In this document: in pieces, positions 39,484-54,062 of the stretch | How the letters are laid out: each line of letters starts with the position of its first letter | Position numbering within the stretch: position 1 is the stretch's first letter | Assembly: GCA_947646735.1 (NCBI GenBank) | Contig: CANTFK010000842.1 | Coordinates: 310,001-374,000, forward strand | DNA: 64,000 nt | Direction of reading: 5' to 3' | Source of the DNA: Peronospora farinosa | Lineage: Eukaryota > Oomycota > Peronosporomycetes > Peronosporales > Peronosporaceae | Program-made: the position numbers and the translations under genes | The notes under the pieces: generated by a model | What the model was told of the DNA's origin: nothing | Database searches by the model: none | The model's input: only the letters and a program-made list of their open reading frames with translations

Positions 39484-41260
39484 CTACAAGAACTGCCGTG
39501 AAATCGTTGGTGCTGTAAACTTTGAATTGATCTGCTTCGCTGCCGTTATCATGCGCTCTGCATCGTCCCCTGACATTCCTCGACGAGATGTAAGATCTCG
39601 GTCTCTAAACAACACAATGACATAAATTCATATAGCTCTTTAGAAGCAGCTCACGTATAAATCTCGCTGAGCCAGACTGCAACCTACGAACCTGTTCCAT
39701 CCACCGCTGCTTTGCGTAGTACTGACCCCATCATTTGCGTGCTCAGCTTGTTTGCGCTGGTGTTGTTCTAACAGTGACGGGCCTCGTGCCTTCCGTAGAC
39801 TCGCCATTTGCTGCCGCATTGCTTCATCTGCCTCGGGGTTTGCATTAGGTAAGATTGACTCGTTCACTGATGTTGGGGCTATTGTCATAACGCTTGCAGT
39901 TGCATCACTAGGTGCATTTTCTTTGCGAACGTAACCAAGCAACTCCCTGCAGACAGAAGAACGACCCTGTAAGTACAAACGCAACAGTTTCTATTGCAGC
40001 ATACTATCGTACATGTCGAGCTTGGCACGTTTTGCACGTTCCCGTTCTTCGGGGGAATCGAACCATGTTTTGTCCACAGCAGCAGGCTCCTTACTGCACC
40101 ATACAAAATTGCAGAACAAAAAGATTAGCACGATCTGTGACCAAAACGCCAGAGAGAAGGTCAAATGTGTTGTCCTTGCCTCCGAAACGCAGCAGGTTTG
40201 CCGGAAGGGGGCCTGATTTGTGGTCCAAGCGAATCCTTCAGGATCGAGCTCTCAGGCATCATCGTCATCCACTCTTCTCGCACCAACGTCTTTTTCCCAT
40301 CCGCCTCAGCCATTGTGCTCTTGCCACCATCACGCGCACGTTCCCATTGTTCTTTTTCCAATTGTTTTGCCTTACGAACCATTTCAGCCTCCACATGCTC
40401 ATCAGCTAATCGAAAGCCCTTCATACCAGGAAGTGCTGGACCCACAACCTCATCGTCGTCATCGTCTTGGACATCACTACTACCAAATTGCGAAGAGACA
40501 GGAGGAAGTGTCGGCCCAATAGGCAGCTCTCGCTTCATTGGCTTTCTCCTTGCAGGCTCAGCAACTTCCGCGAGCAATGTCGTATCATCGTCTCCACTTC
40601 CTGAAGTTGGAGCTGGCTGTGATGACAACCCACAATGCACAACACATTAATCCTGTAATCATCTTTACAATTTGGTAGAAATCACCGACCTCTTTAGTGT
40701 CGCCAGAAAGCATTATTCGGAAAACCGCCACCAAACTTCCCGCTGCAGTATCTTTGCGTGGTTTAGCAAAGGCATCCTTAGGTTCTCGCAGCTAAAAAGC
40801 AACGGTCCCCAATAACCACATATCTCTTGTTAATTATCACCACCACCACCACTTCTATCTCTATCTCTTTATATTTTTACAGACAAACCTTATGTAGTCC
40901 AAACAGTGGGAACAGCTCCTTGAGCTTGGAGCGAATGCGTCGGTTTTTAATGCCGCCAATAACGGCCACTTCACCATCATCCACCATCTGAAACAGCTGG
41001 AAAAGGTCCTTGCTAATCTCCGGCGTCTCCATCAGTAACTCCTGCACAACCTTCATCGCTCTTTTGTAGTCCGGAGAGGGGGTGTCGCTAGCACTGTCAC
41101 TGTCACTGTGGTGGCTCCTTTTGCGTCGCATGCGGTTCTTTTTGTCCTTATGCTTTTTGCTCTTCTTTGTCTTCTTCTTGTCGTTATCATGTCGTTTCTT
41201 GTGTCGCTTCCGTCTCTCATCCAATCGACTAGAGTCTCGGTCACGCTCGTGCTTGCCCAT
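39484..41260 (-). CDS. GPALPP1-like (DUF3752) nuclear protein with basic N-terminal extension
   Basis: Six exons keep one frame: 40889-41260, 40690-40791, 40180-40616, 40093-40173 region start 40013-40093, 39692-39946 and 39484-39604 (exon four is 40013-40093); 455 residues in total. The C-terminal two thirds follows GPALPP1: GPTLPP and GPALPG motifs, LVREEWMTMMP, TWFDSPEERERAK, SLLEQHQRKQ, WNRDRDL and INSKFTAP. The N-terminus is a dense Lys/Arg stretch (KKKTKKSKKHKDKK) and a 60-residue helical domain ending ELFPLFGLHK. The exon 3 end seems to use a GC donor (AG/GCAAGG). The function of this family is unclear; a spliceosome or ciliary link has been suggested for animal members. Confidence 0.75.
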
Positions 41261-41918
41261 TCTATAATTTTTATAGTGTGTACTTGTGATGTGGCAGCGA
41301 AAAAAAGGCAAGTTGAAGTGGATGAATGACCCATTTTTTTGGGTCACAGTACATCTGCAATATACTAAGTCAGTACAGATATTATCCTTTTTTTTTTGGA
41401 GCTCCGATTAATTATCAAGGTATCCGATACCCGATCTCGATACGAAGATGTCTCCGTCATGGGTTTCCGTAGACGTATTACGTCCATCCTGGTGAATCAG
41501 CACGCGATACTGCTTAATGCGGACTATTTTTGTAGCGCCAACAAGCTGATCCATTTGGACAACAGAGACGAGAAGCGGCATGCCAATCATGTCGTCCAAC
41601 TGACCAACTTCCAATAACCATTGTCAATGAGACGAAGCAGGCCAGCTCATTCGACAGGATGATAGCTCGTCCTAGACGGTGATGAACTCGAACTTCTTTT
41701 TTGTTGGCAGCTTGATGTACCTATTACCTACCGGCGGTAAAACTTTGCAAATTCGTGATGCGGATAGTAAAACCGTTCAGCCTGTTAGGCTGTCTACGTG
41801 GGAAGCATTTGTCGACGAAGTGAACGCATAAGGACTCTCGGAGCGCACCACTCGTCGTAACATCGGGGGCAATCAATCATCTACTCCTTACTAGATGTAA
41901 AACGTCTTGTGCAGCTCG
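41261..41918. other. Unassigned stretch between GPALPP1-like gene and giant ASH gene
   Basis: A 68-codon minus-strand frame (41408-41614) and a shorter plus-strand frame near 41700-41830 (MYLLPTGGKTLQIRDADSK) look more protein-like than background, but neither has a family I recognise. They may be relics of genes or mobile DNA. The region also serves as promoter for the GPALPP1-like gene. Confidence 0.35.
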
Positions 41919-44900
41919 CTAGCAAGCCTCGAATTTCCGTAGACGATCATACACTTGCCGGAGCGGCTGAGTGGCTTCTTGGTTCTCCGGGAAGTAGCTG
42001 AGGAAATGTCCTAGCTGCCGGATCCACGGAAGCAGCAGGCGAGGGAGCGATATGACGTCCGCAGGGTCGCTGCCGCTTTGTGCGTCGGCAACAAATGACT
42101 GGAAGACCTCATGGTTGAACACGACACCATAGGCAAGGTCGGCAAGCGCTAGGCTGTGTCGCACAGCATTCCCACGTACGCCATGCCATACCAGCTCGTC
42201 CGTAATGTAATAGAAGTCGAAGTACAGTGCTCGATACGACTGTACTAACTGGTAGAGATCGTCTCGACTGGGTGCTGCTTGAACACTCTTCGCTTCCTCA
42301 AAAGTCTGCATTGCCGCATGCGTGAGATTGCGAGGGCTCAATGGCGACGCCAGATCTAACACGCTTTCAAGGTCATTTAGAATCTCTGCCAGCTTTGGCG
42401 CTGGTGATGGGGGTAGTTGACTGGGCGAGTGCTTCGGTGAAACTTGCGATGTCAATAATTTTTCGTGATACGAAATCAGCCACTTCCAAGTGCACTCATA
42501 ATTCTACAGAATCAACAAGTTTTTAGCAGATGTTGTAAATGATGCGTAAAAACCAAAGTATAAACAATACCATACCTGCAAAAACTTTGCAACGATGTCT
42601 TCAAGTGCCGAGATGGGGTAGCTCTCGGTGATATTCGGCGGGACGTAGAAACTCGCAACGTTACTACACCAAACAAAGCGAATCCTTAGTTCAATATGGA
42701 TGTATCAAAGGGAAAAGGTAGCCGTACCTGCATGTGAAACAAAGAGTAACTTGGTAATGCTCCGCGAACTGTCTGATATTGTACAGCGTGATGTGCTCTT
42801 TCACGCTATGGTCCCAAAGTTGATGGTGCTTCCATAAAGCTGTAACATCAAGTTTTACCCGAAATACTGCAACACTTTGAGGTTGTACGGTCACCAATAG
42901 CGTTGGCCTTCGTCCAGAACAGACGCCGTGATTCAGTAAGTCTACCGTGACGGCACTAGATTGAGTCAAGCTTTCATCAATCGCTATACTGAAAAACATA
43001 CTGTCGTTGCGCAGCGCCAGTCGAGCATTCGTGTCACTCCTGGTATTGCGCACAATTAGAAACTTCTGGGTTTCATCAGCAGCTTTTGCGGACAGACCCG
43101 GAATTGAAAGGGTTGATTCCAGCATCGGAAAGACCAAGCCAAGGAATGTCGGCTGGGCCGAAAAGTATGTTTCTCTTTGTGAAGGAGACTCGTTGGTTTC
43201 ACCATTCACTACCTTCACCATCAACTGAGGTTGGCTGCAAATGGCGCGCAAGACGACCGTCTCCCTGAAATCCTTCACCAGTCGGCAGCTTACATAGACC
43301 TCAATTTCACGCACCCAGGGATCGTTCACTTCACTGTCGACCGCATCGCTAGCTCCAAGCAGAGAAATTTGTTTGGGTTGGGGTCGGAAATGCAGAAATA
43401 CTTGCATGCGTGCATGAGCTCCGAGGGTGACCGTAGTCACCTCGTTGAATGACATTGGCGTGACAGAAAAGCTCACCTCCTGTGGTCTAGCATTAGTTGA
43501 CAGGATGAAGTCAAGGCTTAGGCCAGACGAGTTTTCTATCACTATCGAGTGATTCTGGTAAAGCTTGTAGTAATACACTTCACTGAAGTCAATCGTCAAT
43601 CGTTGAGCACCGCTCGGAGTGCTTTCTGGGGGCATCTCAATACTGGATCCACGAGGCCGTTTAGGGTTGCCATGATTTGACACAAGCACACGGAATAAAT
43701 TTGTCATAGGATCTAATTCAGACGACATTCCACGCAGAGAATGTAGATCTGCAATCACTTCCAGTCTCACGTGAATCACCTTCAGATCGGATGGGTTTGC
43801 CAAATTCTGAAGCACCAGGAAGGTCATATACACTCCCACAACACCTCGAAGGAAATAAAGCACCACGCTCTGGTAGCTATGTGCTCTGTCTAGTGTACCA
43901 CGTTCATGACTGAGCTGCAACCATGATCGCGCATTCTTATCAACGAGCAGGAGACGATACTCGATAGAATCAAGACCAGGATCTGCAACGCTGCTGTAAA
44001 GGCTCTCAATCGTTATCTCCCACTCTACTTCTCCACCATTTCGAACCGTGTGCTGGCCCACATCAATCAAATATCGCGTACTCTCTAGCGATGAATACTC
44101 TGCTGGCGTACAGCCACGAATAGCCAATACAGGTAAGTGATTAGTTCGCCCCACTGACCCGGAACGAATCAAGGAGATATCGAACTCCTCAAAATTATCT
44201 AAACCAGACGACTCCGATTGATCAAATAGCTTGTTCTCCAGATGAGTCTCCAAAGCAGGCCCGGAGCATAGTTTTCGGGATTGCGCGAGCCGATTATTAC
44301 GAGCATCGAATGCTGCAGTGATTAGAGCTTTGTCTAGAATAACACCACCTTGTTTGCCATTGTCTCCCGAGGAGCTCTGCTGTTGCAGTACCAATAGCAC
44401 ATTAATCTCTGTCGATACTTCAGTACCTAGGTTCGAGTCGGCATCACGCACAGTCAAGAACATGTGATTCTGTCCGTTCTCATCCGGCAACGATTCTAGG
44501 CTGTCTGCATCCCATGAATTGCTCCGCCAGCTTGGGTTATGGCGCATCTTGTGCAGAGGTGTCATTTTTCCCGATACACTGATATCATTTCCATCGCGAA
44601 ACGAATCTATGTTTCTAGGAGCCGCTTCTTCGAGATGAACAGTGATTTTCACAGATTCACTTGGCGCAATAGTTCCTGAAGAAGGTACTGCTATCGCTTG
44701 AACCCATTCACTAATGGCACACATTTCTGCCTCCGCCGAACCCTCGACGAGGCAAAGCCCGGGCTGATACATAGCGATGGGGTCGATAACGAAGTTTAAC
44801 ACTTCCGACGTTGACGGATTGCGCACCCAAAAGCTTTCAAATAAGTTTAGCAGTTGGTGGACAACACAAGTTGTGGTCTGCTGCGACTTTCGAGGCGATG

Positions 44901-47900
44901 TGATCTGAGAAGAATCTCTGCTGGCTCCAGGTGTTGATTTTTTCAAAGACGGTGGCAGTTGACCAACAGGAATATTTGCCGGTAAATCTGTCGCTGTGGC
45001 AAAAAAGTGAAGATTAGATGCAGACAACAGGAAAGTTTTGCCCGGCAACAGCTTCCCCTTTACGTGAACCTCTTTACGCTGGGCAGTGTCCTCCATATCG
45101 TGAATGCTGATATCGAGCCAAACGCGTCCCAGATCCAGAGTTTCGGACGTAGGGCTGTTGTTGCCTCCAGCAGACCACATATCAGCCGATAGACGAGCAG
45201 ACGAAAGAACATGACACACAACGCGAATATCCACTGATTCTCCGGGCGCAATTAAAATCGAGGTCAATGGCGTATTTGCTGAACGAAGCATTAAAAGTAG
45301 CTCGATTGTTCTGTTGAAAGCAGATGAACACACAGAGTTAGTGCACTTCCCTTGACAATGACACAATCACACCGTAAAGAAACGTACCGGTCAAACGGAC
45401 TGTGTGTTTGAGAAGAAAGCTTTACACTCAATTCTTCGTCGTACACATTTCGTAGCGAAAACCAGAAGTTGGCACGGTGAGGAGCTTCATGTGGTGTAGG
45501 CACCGTGACTGGTGGAAGGAAAGCGACATGACGCTCATTTGACTCGGCCGGCTCCGCCTCATAGTCGGAGCTCTCCGGGTCTACTACCAGTTTCGCGTAA
45601 CTGGAAATAATGTGCGCCTGAACCAACACGTCTTCGTGGTTGCGGGGATTGTATAAATTAAAAAAGTGGAGCGGAAATTCATGGAAGCCTGGAGCAAGAA
45701 ACTGTAGCATTAGCAGTCAAAACAGAATTAGTCGTTTAGATACATCACGTAAGCCGATAAGAACGACAGTGTACCTTCTTCGTTCGCACTTGTTCCATGT
45801 CGAGTACGCACGTGGCCCTAGGTTGTAGTTTCCACGCACTCCAGCGTGAAGTGCTTGCATTGTCTAGCTGCTTTTCGGCTTGCAGTGCAAGCATTTGAAG
45901 TGATGGGACCTGATCCACTGAATTTTGATCACCCTTATCGTAAAATTGGATGCGACTCGCGTTGCGGGCGTTGCGCAAATGAATGAAATCTGGCAAGTTG
46001 GCAATCACAAATGATACCGCCACGTCGGATACATTTTTCACTGAGACTTCGAATGTTGATGATTTCCACCCAAGGGTGTAGCCAATTTTTCCCAATGCAA
46101 TGCGTTTTTCAGCAATGTGAAAGCGCGGTTCGCCATAAGAACCATAGATATTTACTACCTTCAAAGTGCACGCATCTCCCACATCCTCGCTCTCATTGCT
46201 TTCAAAACTTTGGATTCCAATCATACCTCGAAGTGGGTACAGCTTTCCGCCCTCGATAGTATCCACAGGCAATGGTGCAGTTGCAGCGATCGATGCAAAG
46301 CGAAACGAAAGCGAGTAAGTGCTCTTTGCCTCTAAAGTAAACGGCTCACCGCAGCATACGCTTGCTGGTCCATTTCGTGGCGCAACGCCCCCCATCGGCG
46401 GCATGCATAGCCTTCGCGCATCCTGTGTCGAGGCGAATCGAGCCAATAACGGACTTTGCTCTACGTCCGAGCTATTGGGTACGTCTTCTTTGCCTTTCCA
46501 TTGAAATGTCAGCGGAAGAGTACTTACGGGGCGCACCACCATGCTCCGGTCTGTTGCGTTCGTTAACACAAGGGTTTTCTCACCAGGTAAACGCGACATA
46601 CTAAACGCAGTAGGCTGTGCTTCGATAAATAACCCATTGCTGTGTTCACCATTAATCCGGTATTTGCGGCTGGCAGGTTCATTTTCTCCAGAAACAGACA
46701 TGGTGTCCGACAATTCGTCCTCTAGTCTGATCACGTTAATAAGGCCCAAGTCTATAGTATGGATTGTTGCCGACTCGTTCATCACATTACAAGGTGCACG
46801 AATATTCTCCTCAAGGCGTTGATAGTCATTTGTGTCTGACCCTGCGATTTCGCAACTCAGTGCGCCACTATCCACGAAAAGTAAGACGTCGACAAAACTG
46901 ACTTTTCCAGGATAGTAAGTATTTTCCACCATTATACGACGACGATATAGTCCGTTTGAGTATGCCATCACCCGAAACTCGATTATTCCTGTTTCGCCCG
47001 CTGGAATTTCCCCCTTTTCGTGTTTCAATGATACATGCAGAGAATCATCATCATCCGAGTAGCCGTCTGTCGCACTCGTCACAAATAGGCGATATCCCAA
47101 GGGAAGTGCCTTACTCATGTTGATCAGTTCAAACTGACCCTCGTGTGTTTGACACGTTTGCATTTGACCACTGTTATATTCAACGCCAAAGTCGACCAAT
47201 GACGGCGTAACATGTGCAATACTCGCACCAGCCACACCAATAAACTTGACAGTAAACTCGGCCAGCATCTCACTCTTTTCGCCTTCTGGTGTATCACCTT
47301 TTGCCAACAGTCCAAAAAGCTGGACGCGAATGCCACCCACCAAATCTCGAGTGGATCCTGTTTTAATAGCGTCTAAAGACAGTCGTGGGCGAATCGCCAC
47401 GTATAGATCAATAGACTGCATTCCATTCATTACAACGTGAATTGCCTCACGCTGCAGGCGCGCGTCTTCATACACGTAGCACTGAGTCTTTAAATTCGAT
47501 GAAGCACATATAACCAGCCTGTCCTCAACTTGACTATGCAACGTAAGTTTGTGAACTTTGCTGAATCGAAGAGACACATTTGGACTGTCTACAGCTATGT
47601 CTTGCATTTCAGGTGTAACATAGCACGGGCCCAAGTCAAGAATTTCCAGCTGCCCTGTCACTTGGGGGTCCAATTCAGGAATTCGAACATACACCGGTCG
47701 AACAATACGTACCGACAATGTCAATACTGACGTGTCCAGACGATCACCACTGAGATTCCGCAATACAATTTGCTCATTGTGGTGTCCCGGCACACTACCC
47801 TTGTATACAAATGCTGCTGTCACGAACGACCCTGCTTGCACAGTTCCCGTTGCATTCTCGAACGTCATATCGCCTCCAACAAGCAACGGAGAGACGGATG

Positions 47901-50900
47901 ATAATATGCTCCCACCAGTTTGATCACGAGACCCGGCCAACAAAAGGTACTGTAGAACTTGGTGTGACCTGTTGTGGATAACAACTTTGCCTCGTATTTC
48001 GTCCCCTTGCTGATGCTCTCCTAAGTCAAGCGCTTCAACTTCAAAACATAGCGACCGTTGTACAGCTTTAACAATCGCCACGTCAACTGACGATATCGGA
48101 GTACGCGGCGTCGAATCCTTAACATGCTCCTGCGGAATCGAGTTGCTCGAGTGATAGAAAAAGTCGATCGTACCTGCATTCAGTTCCGCAGCTTCAGATG
48201 CGCTCTCCAAAACCGACCGACTCACACAAGATGCCAAGGGAGTTGACGATGCAAATCCCGCATCACTAGTGAAACACCATTTTACATTCAAGTTCACCGT
48301 GCGATCCACAGGGATATTCAGCTTCAGAGGAAGCAGCACTCGACCACAAACCTCAATCTCGCCAGTCCTTGTGTTCATATCATCCTGTACCAAGAAATCA
48401 GGAGGAACGACATCACACGTAAACGCCAACACGTTCTTAAAAGTGCCCACTGGATTCCATGCAACCTCCACAACTGCTGAATCTTTGTTCGAGAGAGAAT
48501 CCAGCGATACCATCATCGACCAGCCATGATTATCTGACGGTGATTCTTCCGCAGGAACTAGCAGGCTTGAGCTAGTGGGGAACTTACCAAATTGATTGGG
48601 GGTTATAGCCACATTCAGTCTTTGTGTCACCTTACCCGAATCAGGTATTTGAATCGTTAAATTGCGGCGACGCTCCACCGCAGCAGAATTAGTCTCGACT
48701 GGTGCAGTCAATGATGGTAAGACATCATCATAGCGTGAAACAGAACCACCACTAATGCCACGCGGTTTCCCTGCACGGCTCTCCAGCAAACCCTCGTCCA
48801 CGATAGAAGGCACTGTTCCGGTCTTTGGATGCGGGGGAAGCACAGATGGAGGCTTTCGGCCAACAGCGCGGCAGTATGCATTTTTGCCTGCAGGTGTTCG
48901 CAAGAAGATTTCGGCGTTATACTGAAGTTCCTTGACCACGTCCTTGTTTTGTTGCTCAAAGAGAAGAAACTTTCCCACGCCTACAGCCGGTGTTGCATCC
49001 CGACATAGCTGGTGCTTTTTCATTTTTTGACTTTGGTGAACACCATGCTTGTCACCGTCCTCTCCAGCTTTTGGCGAGCTGTCGCCACACTTCAGAGGAT
49101 TAAAAATTGCATACGCTACAACTCTCCCAGTCGCCTCAGCTCCGAGGGAAAAGTGTAAGGTATTGGTGTTACTTGAAGTAGATGACAACAGTCCGGGTTT
49201 CACATCCATCACCGATTTGTCGGGCTGCCTCAAACTGCGACGCCAAGACCGTGAGCTTGATTCAAACTCCGAAAGTTCCGACTCACTGTTGGCACTGTCG
49301 TACGGATCAAATCCTCCCACCTCGCCACTCCCTCCTGACCTTCCTGTCGTTTCTCCGTCACTATCTGTTGGTGACCCTAGCGCATGTAGTATTTGTTCGC
49401 CCGACAATAAAGCCTTGACTTGTGAAATCTTGGCGTTTAATTTGACGATTTTATCCGTCTTCTTCTTCGTTACCGCAATGCGCAGCTTGTGTTCCAATTT
49501 CTCTAGCTCCTCATCCAGCTTTTTTTCTTGCGCTTGCGTAATCACGGTTGCCGGTATCTCGTCAACCGAGAAGTAGAATGTAGGCCGCAAGCTTGGGACT
49601 GTAAAGCTTGGGTCCACCTGGATCACGTACTCCCGTTTCTTTCGACTTGTGTTACGGACAGCAATCTTCACCTCTTCGGTCTTTTCGCCCACGATGCATT
49701 TTCCCAACAAGATCGTTTGGCCTGGAGAAGCAGAGATGCACAAGCAAAATAAGAAAACAATTTTGAAGAGTATATAAGCAATAACGATGGTATCATACCT
49801 GACTGCAAAAGCTTGAACGTTTCCCGCTTGACAACTTTCGCTTTTATTGTAACCGAAACCGAGTTTTCCACGTCTTGAACGTTGATAATGTTCAACTTCT
49901 CTTCAAAAGGGCCAGCCAGTGTTGGTTGAAACTGGAAGCAAATTTCTTTCGCACCGAAGGCTTTGACCACTCCAACCTTTCCCTCCTTAATCTGTAAAAA
50001 TCCTGATGAAATTGAGCCTGTTTTTTCCACGCTGTACACGAGAGGTATAGGAGACATGTTCTGTACAACTAACCTCTTTGAGCTTTTTGAAGACGTCGCA
50101 ATACGACCGAAATTAATGTTCTTCTGGTTCACATTCATCACCGAGCGACACACTCGACTCTTAAGCAGCAATTCTCTCACGGACGACCGTGTATCGAACG
50201 GGTGCTTTGATGCAGCCCATACCAGTTTGTTTTGATCGAGCTTTGATCCTTCCGTGACTGCTTTTTTATTCCCACCAGGTGGTAGTGCGATCATTATCTT
50301 ATGTCTTTCAACTCGAATCTTTGCAACATCCTTAGTAGCTGTTGTTTGAGGAGCCATAGGGCTCAATACAGCTACAATCCGTAGGCGCGACTTTGCTGGG
50401 ACCCTTACGTTCTTCTCCTTGTTGAAACTCAGCAATGTTAACCTTTTATCAGCAAGAAGAGCCTGTAGACGTTTGGTGCGCTCCTGAACCATCGCCACAA
50501 TCTCCTCCTCTTTTTCTTTCGAGGGTAGCGAGCTATGGCAATACGCATCACAATCAGCGCGCGATTTTGCAAATAGCTGCAGGAGGGTTGCCACCTCTTC
50601 TGAAAATCTTCTATCTGCAACCAAGTCTGCAGGCGTCAGTAATGATGCATTAGATGCTCCTTCCAAAGGCTTTCTCTCACCAGCTGTCCCTTGCGACAGG
50701 TACCCTCGACTTTGCAAACCACTAATATTGTGTCGCTCTTGACGACCTTTGTCACTCTCAAAATGCTGAGTAGAAGCCGATCTAGCAATACTGCTCGTAC
50801 CGTTCGAGGAAGCTGACGATTGGCTGCTGGTTTGAGATACTGAGAGTTCAGCCAGCTTTTTCGTTAACAATTCTCGAAGTGCTGTAGGTTTTCCTCTCTT

Positions 50901-53900
50901 CAGGTTCGTTTTCCCATCGGCCAGGTCCGAGACACTGCAAAACGACCTGCGTCGACGAACAGTCCGTCCAGCAGGCGGCTGACTCATTTGCGTTGAAACG
51001 TTGCTGGGAGTGCCACTACCACTATTTTGCAAACTTGAAGCCGCTGGCGAAACACAAACTTTGCTTTCTTCATCGCGTTCCTCGCCGTTATTTAAAGACA
51101 TTGCCGGGTTTGCCACATCAGCGAATGGATGCTTCATACAGTACAACCGAAGCTTGGATGGAGCTGAGCTGCCAATATTTAAGTGAAGCGGAGCGTTTGT
51201 AATATTTTCCAAATCAAACACTTGTACTCCAACCGAATTTATCGTCACCTGTTCAAAGTTTAGGAACGCGGACCTCGATTGGGTCAAGAGTTTGTAGAAT
51301 AGTGAGTGGTAGATCACATGATGCGCGTCCATATTGCTCGAGCGCACGCAGATTTGCGAAACATTGCTCTTATTCTTCATATTGGTGATAGATACAAGTC
51401 GAGAATAGTTGGGATTGGTCTTCCGCGGAATAATCTCAATTTTGAGCTCAATTGACTGCTTCGGACCTAGCATCATGTCATCGTTTGGGACCGTCGAGAT
51501 CACTTTGGACGTCACTAGCGGTTTCACAACCGTTGGCAACTCGGAATGGTTTGTCAGCATACACGAACTGCTCTTAAGTTCTCCAATGTTGCAATCACCC
51601 AAGTGCAATATTGATGGCGTCACTGTCACTATAGATGTGCACGTACGTGCGCGGATATGAATCGATTTGCCGAGAGTTCGGTCATATACACGGGATTGAG
51701 CTTGTTGCCACGCGCCTTGCATAAGAAAGCACCGAAATGATACACGAAACGTTTGCTTAGTCAAACGGGCAGCTTTGAGATCCACTGCATCTGCGTTTTC
51801 GCCATACATCCCTTCCAAATTGCTGCTCGAAACGGGTGAGTACCATATTAAGATGGTTCGCTCGACACCAGGAGGCAAGTCAATTGTTTCAACTAGAAAA
51901 TTTGAGGCGTTATTGTCATCAACCGAGACCAGGTGACGATTTCGGGAAATGTTTCGTTCATGAGATGAGCGTGGGCTTTTACACAAAATGAAAGGAATAC
52001 AATCAATCGAAAGCTCAGTCATGTCATCAACTACTGCTGCATCTTACCTGTCCATACCACTGTCGTAAGCAACATTTTTTGCTTGAGATGCGGTCTTCTT
52101 GGACTCTTTTCCTCTGGTTCGAAATACTTTCTTCCGTTGATCAGCATTCTCTCTTGAACTACGCGTTTTTTGGCTATCAAGAGTACTTTGCGGAAGCACG
52201 CGAAGCTCTCGATCAAACTCAAAATCGTCGTCCAGATCCTCAGTATCGCCCATGGGGTTTTCCTCGAATGAGCTCCGCTTCGTTTGCTGGAAATCTTCTT
52301 CGTAGAAATCCGCCTGCCACGAAATACAAAGCAGTTAGAGCACGAACGATTCAGCAAAGCCAAAAGAAACCAACCTCATTATCATCGACCTCTTCGTCGC
52401 TGTCAGGTCCATATGCGTCTGTGTTTGGAAACGAGAGTGGCACCTTGCTTCCATCAGGCAATAATGATCCTTTCGGACTCGTTCCGTCGTCTGAATGTGT
52501 GGGAGAAAGAAGTTCGTCAACGCGTGGGGCCCTTGGAACGCGCGAACGGTTTTGCTGCAGCTTCATCTCAAAAGTAATTTCCTTGGGGCGATCGCTGGTC
52601 AGATCAACATGCAATGCTACTTCGGTCATGTTGCGCATAACAATTATTTTGGAGCTGGCAATGCCAGTATAGCAATCACCAAAATCCAACCGACTTCCAC
52701 TCATAAGGTATGAACCGCTTGGTTCTTTAATAGATAGCCCTTCCCTGATAGTCCAAAAGTGAGCTGTTAGTACATGCAAGCCGCAAACAATATACTAGAT
52801 CACGTAGCTTATCAATCAGTGTAAGCTTACCTGTGATGTTCTTGATTTGTAATGGCATGAATTCTAAGAATCTTCACGTTCCTGGAGTCGTGCAAATTTT
52901 GAGCCTGAATCTCGAAAAAAAGTTCTCCGATCTGTATGTCACGCACGAAGTCAGCCACGCAACGAGCTGAAGACGAACGAGGATACATAAGCTCGGTAGC
53001 TCCCTAAAATTTGCTTACCTCTGTCGGACGAAATGTGACGCGAATCCGCACATGTCCATACGCGGCAGCTTGCAACGTTTTGTCTCCAATAACATATCCA
53101 GAATTGTAGTCCGTACATACAAGCAGCTCCTTATTCTCACTCCATGGGGTCATTGGCGAGACCAACTTGAACAACAATGGAATCTCCGAGCGGTTCCACA
53201 CAGTAAAATCCTTGACGAACGATCCACCCGGTACGCAATCATCAAAATGCAGCTCCTTGACATCCAATCGTAGCAACGAGCGACACACGTGTCCTTGCAA
53301 GGGCACCAACATCTCCGGGGTCGGCAGCCTGCTGATACCACTGCCGTCAACATAAGAAGGCTGGAGGATCAATCTTCCAGACAGAACAAAACACGACGTT
53401 TCGCTGAGATGCGCACGCTCTTCCTCTGACGAGTCCTCAGCCGCCGCATAAACTGCATTTCCCGTTGCATTATGCTGCGAAGTCAGCTTGGTATACATCG
53501 AGAGCACAATCCGTTTGCTCTCTCTTGGCGCCAACTCGATCTCGTTGACCGTCCCAATATGGTTAAAGAGCTCGTTGTAGCCTTCACACAAATACACGTT
53601 CTCGGCACAGAGCGCAGCTTTTGAACATGACCGCAGTACTGAAAATGGTACGTGATTAAACTCATCCTTAGCCACGGCACGGTCTTTTTCCTGCTGCAGC
53701 TCCCGCTGCATGATGCTGACGTTCTCATTCTCGAGCTGAAATCCCCATTGACTGTTCTGGAACGGCATACGCAGCTCCACACGCAGCTGGAGCTTCAAGT
53801 TGTGCGTCTTTTGATTGGTCACTTCAAACACAAAGATGTCCGACAGTTCATTTAGATACATCTCGCCTAAGCTCAGCAACTCGCCCTTGCCGCCGCGATA

Positions 53901-54062
53901 ATCGACTCGGCTCTGCTCCGTCTTACTCAGCATGGCTACAGATACGGCAGGAAGAGGTGGGGAATGAGCAGCAGTGACGTTGATTGTCGCTTGACCGCCT
54001 ACAACGGCATCCGCGTTGCTTACTGTCGGCGTCAGTGCGGTATCCTCGGCTCGCTTCTTCAT
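41919..54062 (-). CDS. Giant ASH/MSP-domain (HYDIN/CFAP-like) protein, 3,824 residues
   Basis: Ten exons join without a frame break: 53019-54062, 52831-52931, 52375-52744, 52048-52313, 49799-51975, 45775-49721, 45388-45701, 42728-45310, 42576-42663, 41919-42503 (11,475 coding bases). Repeated Ig-like ASH modules are recognisable: SRLDFGDCYTGIASSKIIVMRNMTEV, LHLGDCNIGELKSSSCMLTNHSEL, INFGRIATSSKSSKRLVVQNMSPIPLVYSV, PSLVDFGVEYNSGQMQ and LDLGEHQQGDEIRGKVVIHNRS. A charged coiled coil (KKLDEELEKLEHKLRI) sits near residue 1,400. Proteins of this build usually belong to cilia, centrosomes or large scaffolds, which would fit a zoospore-forming oomycete. I cannot name the orthologue. It shares a 123-bp divergent promoter with CSN5. 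Confidence 0.8.
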
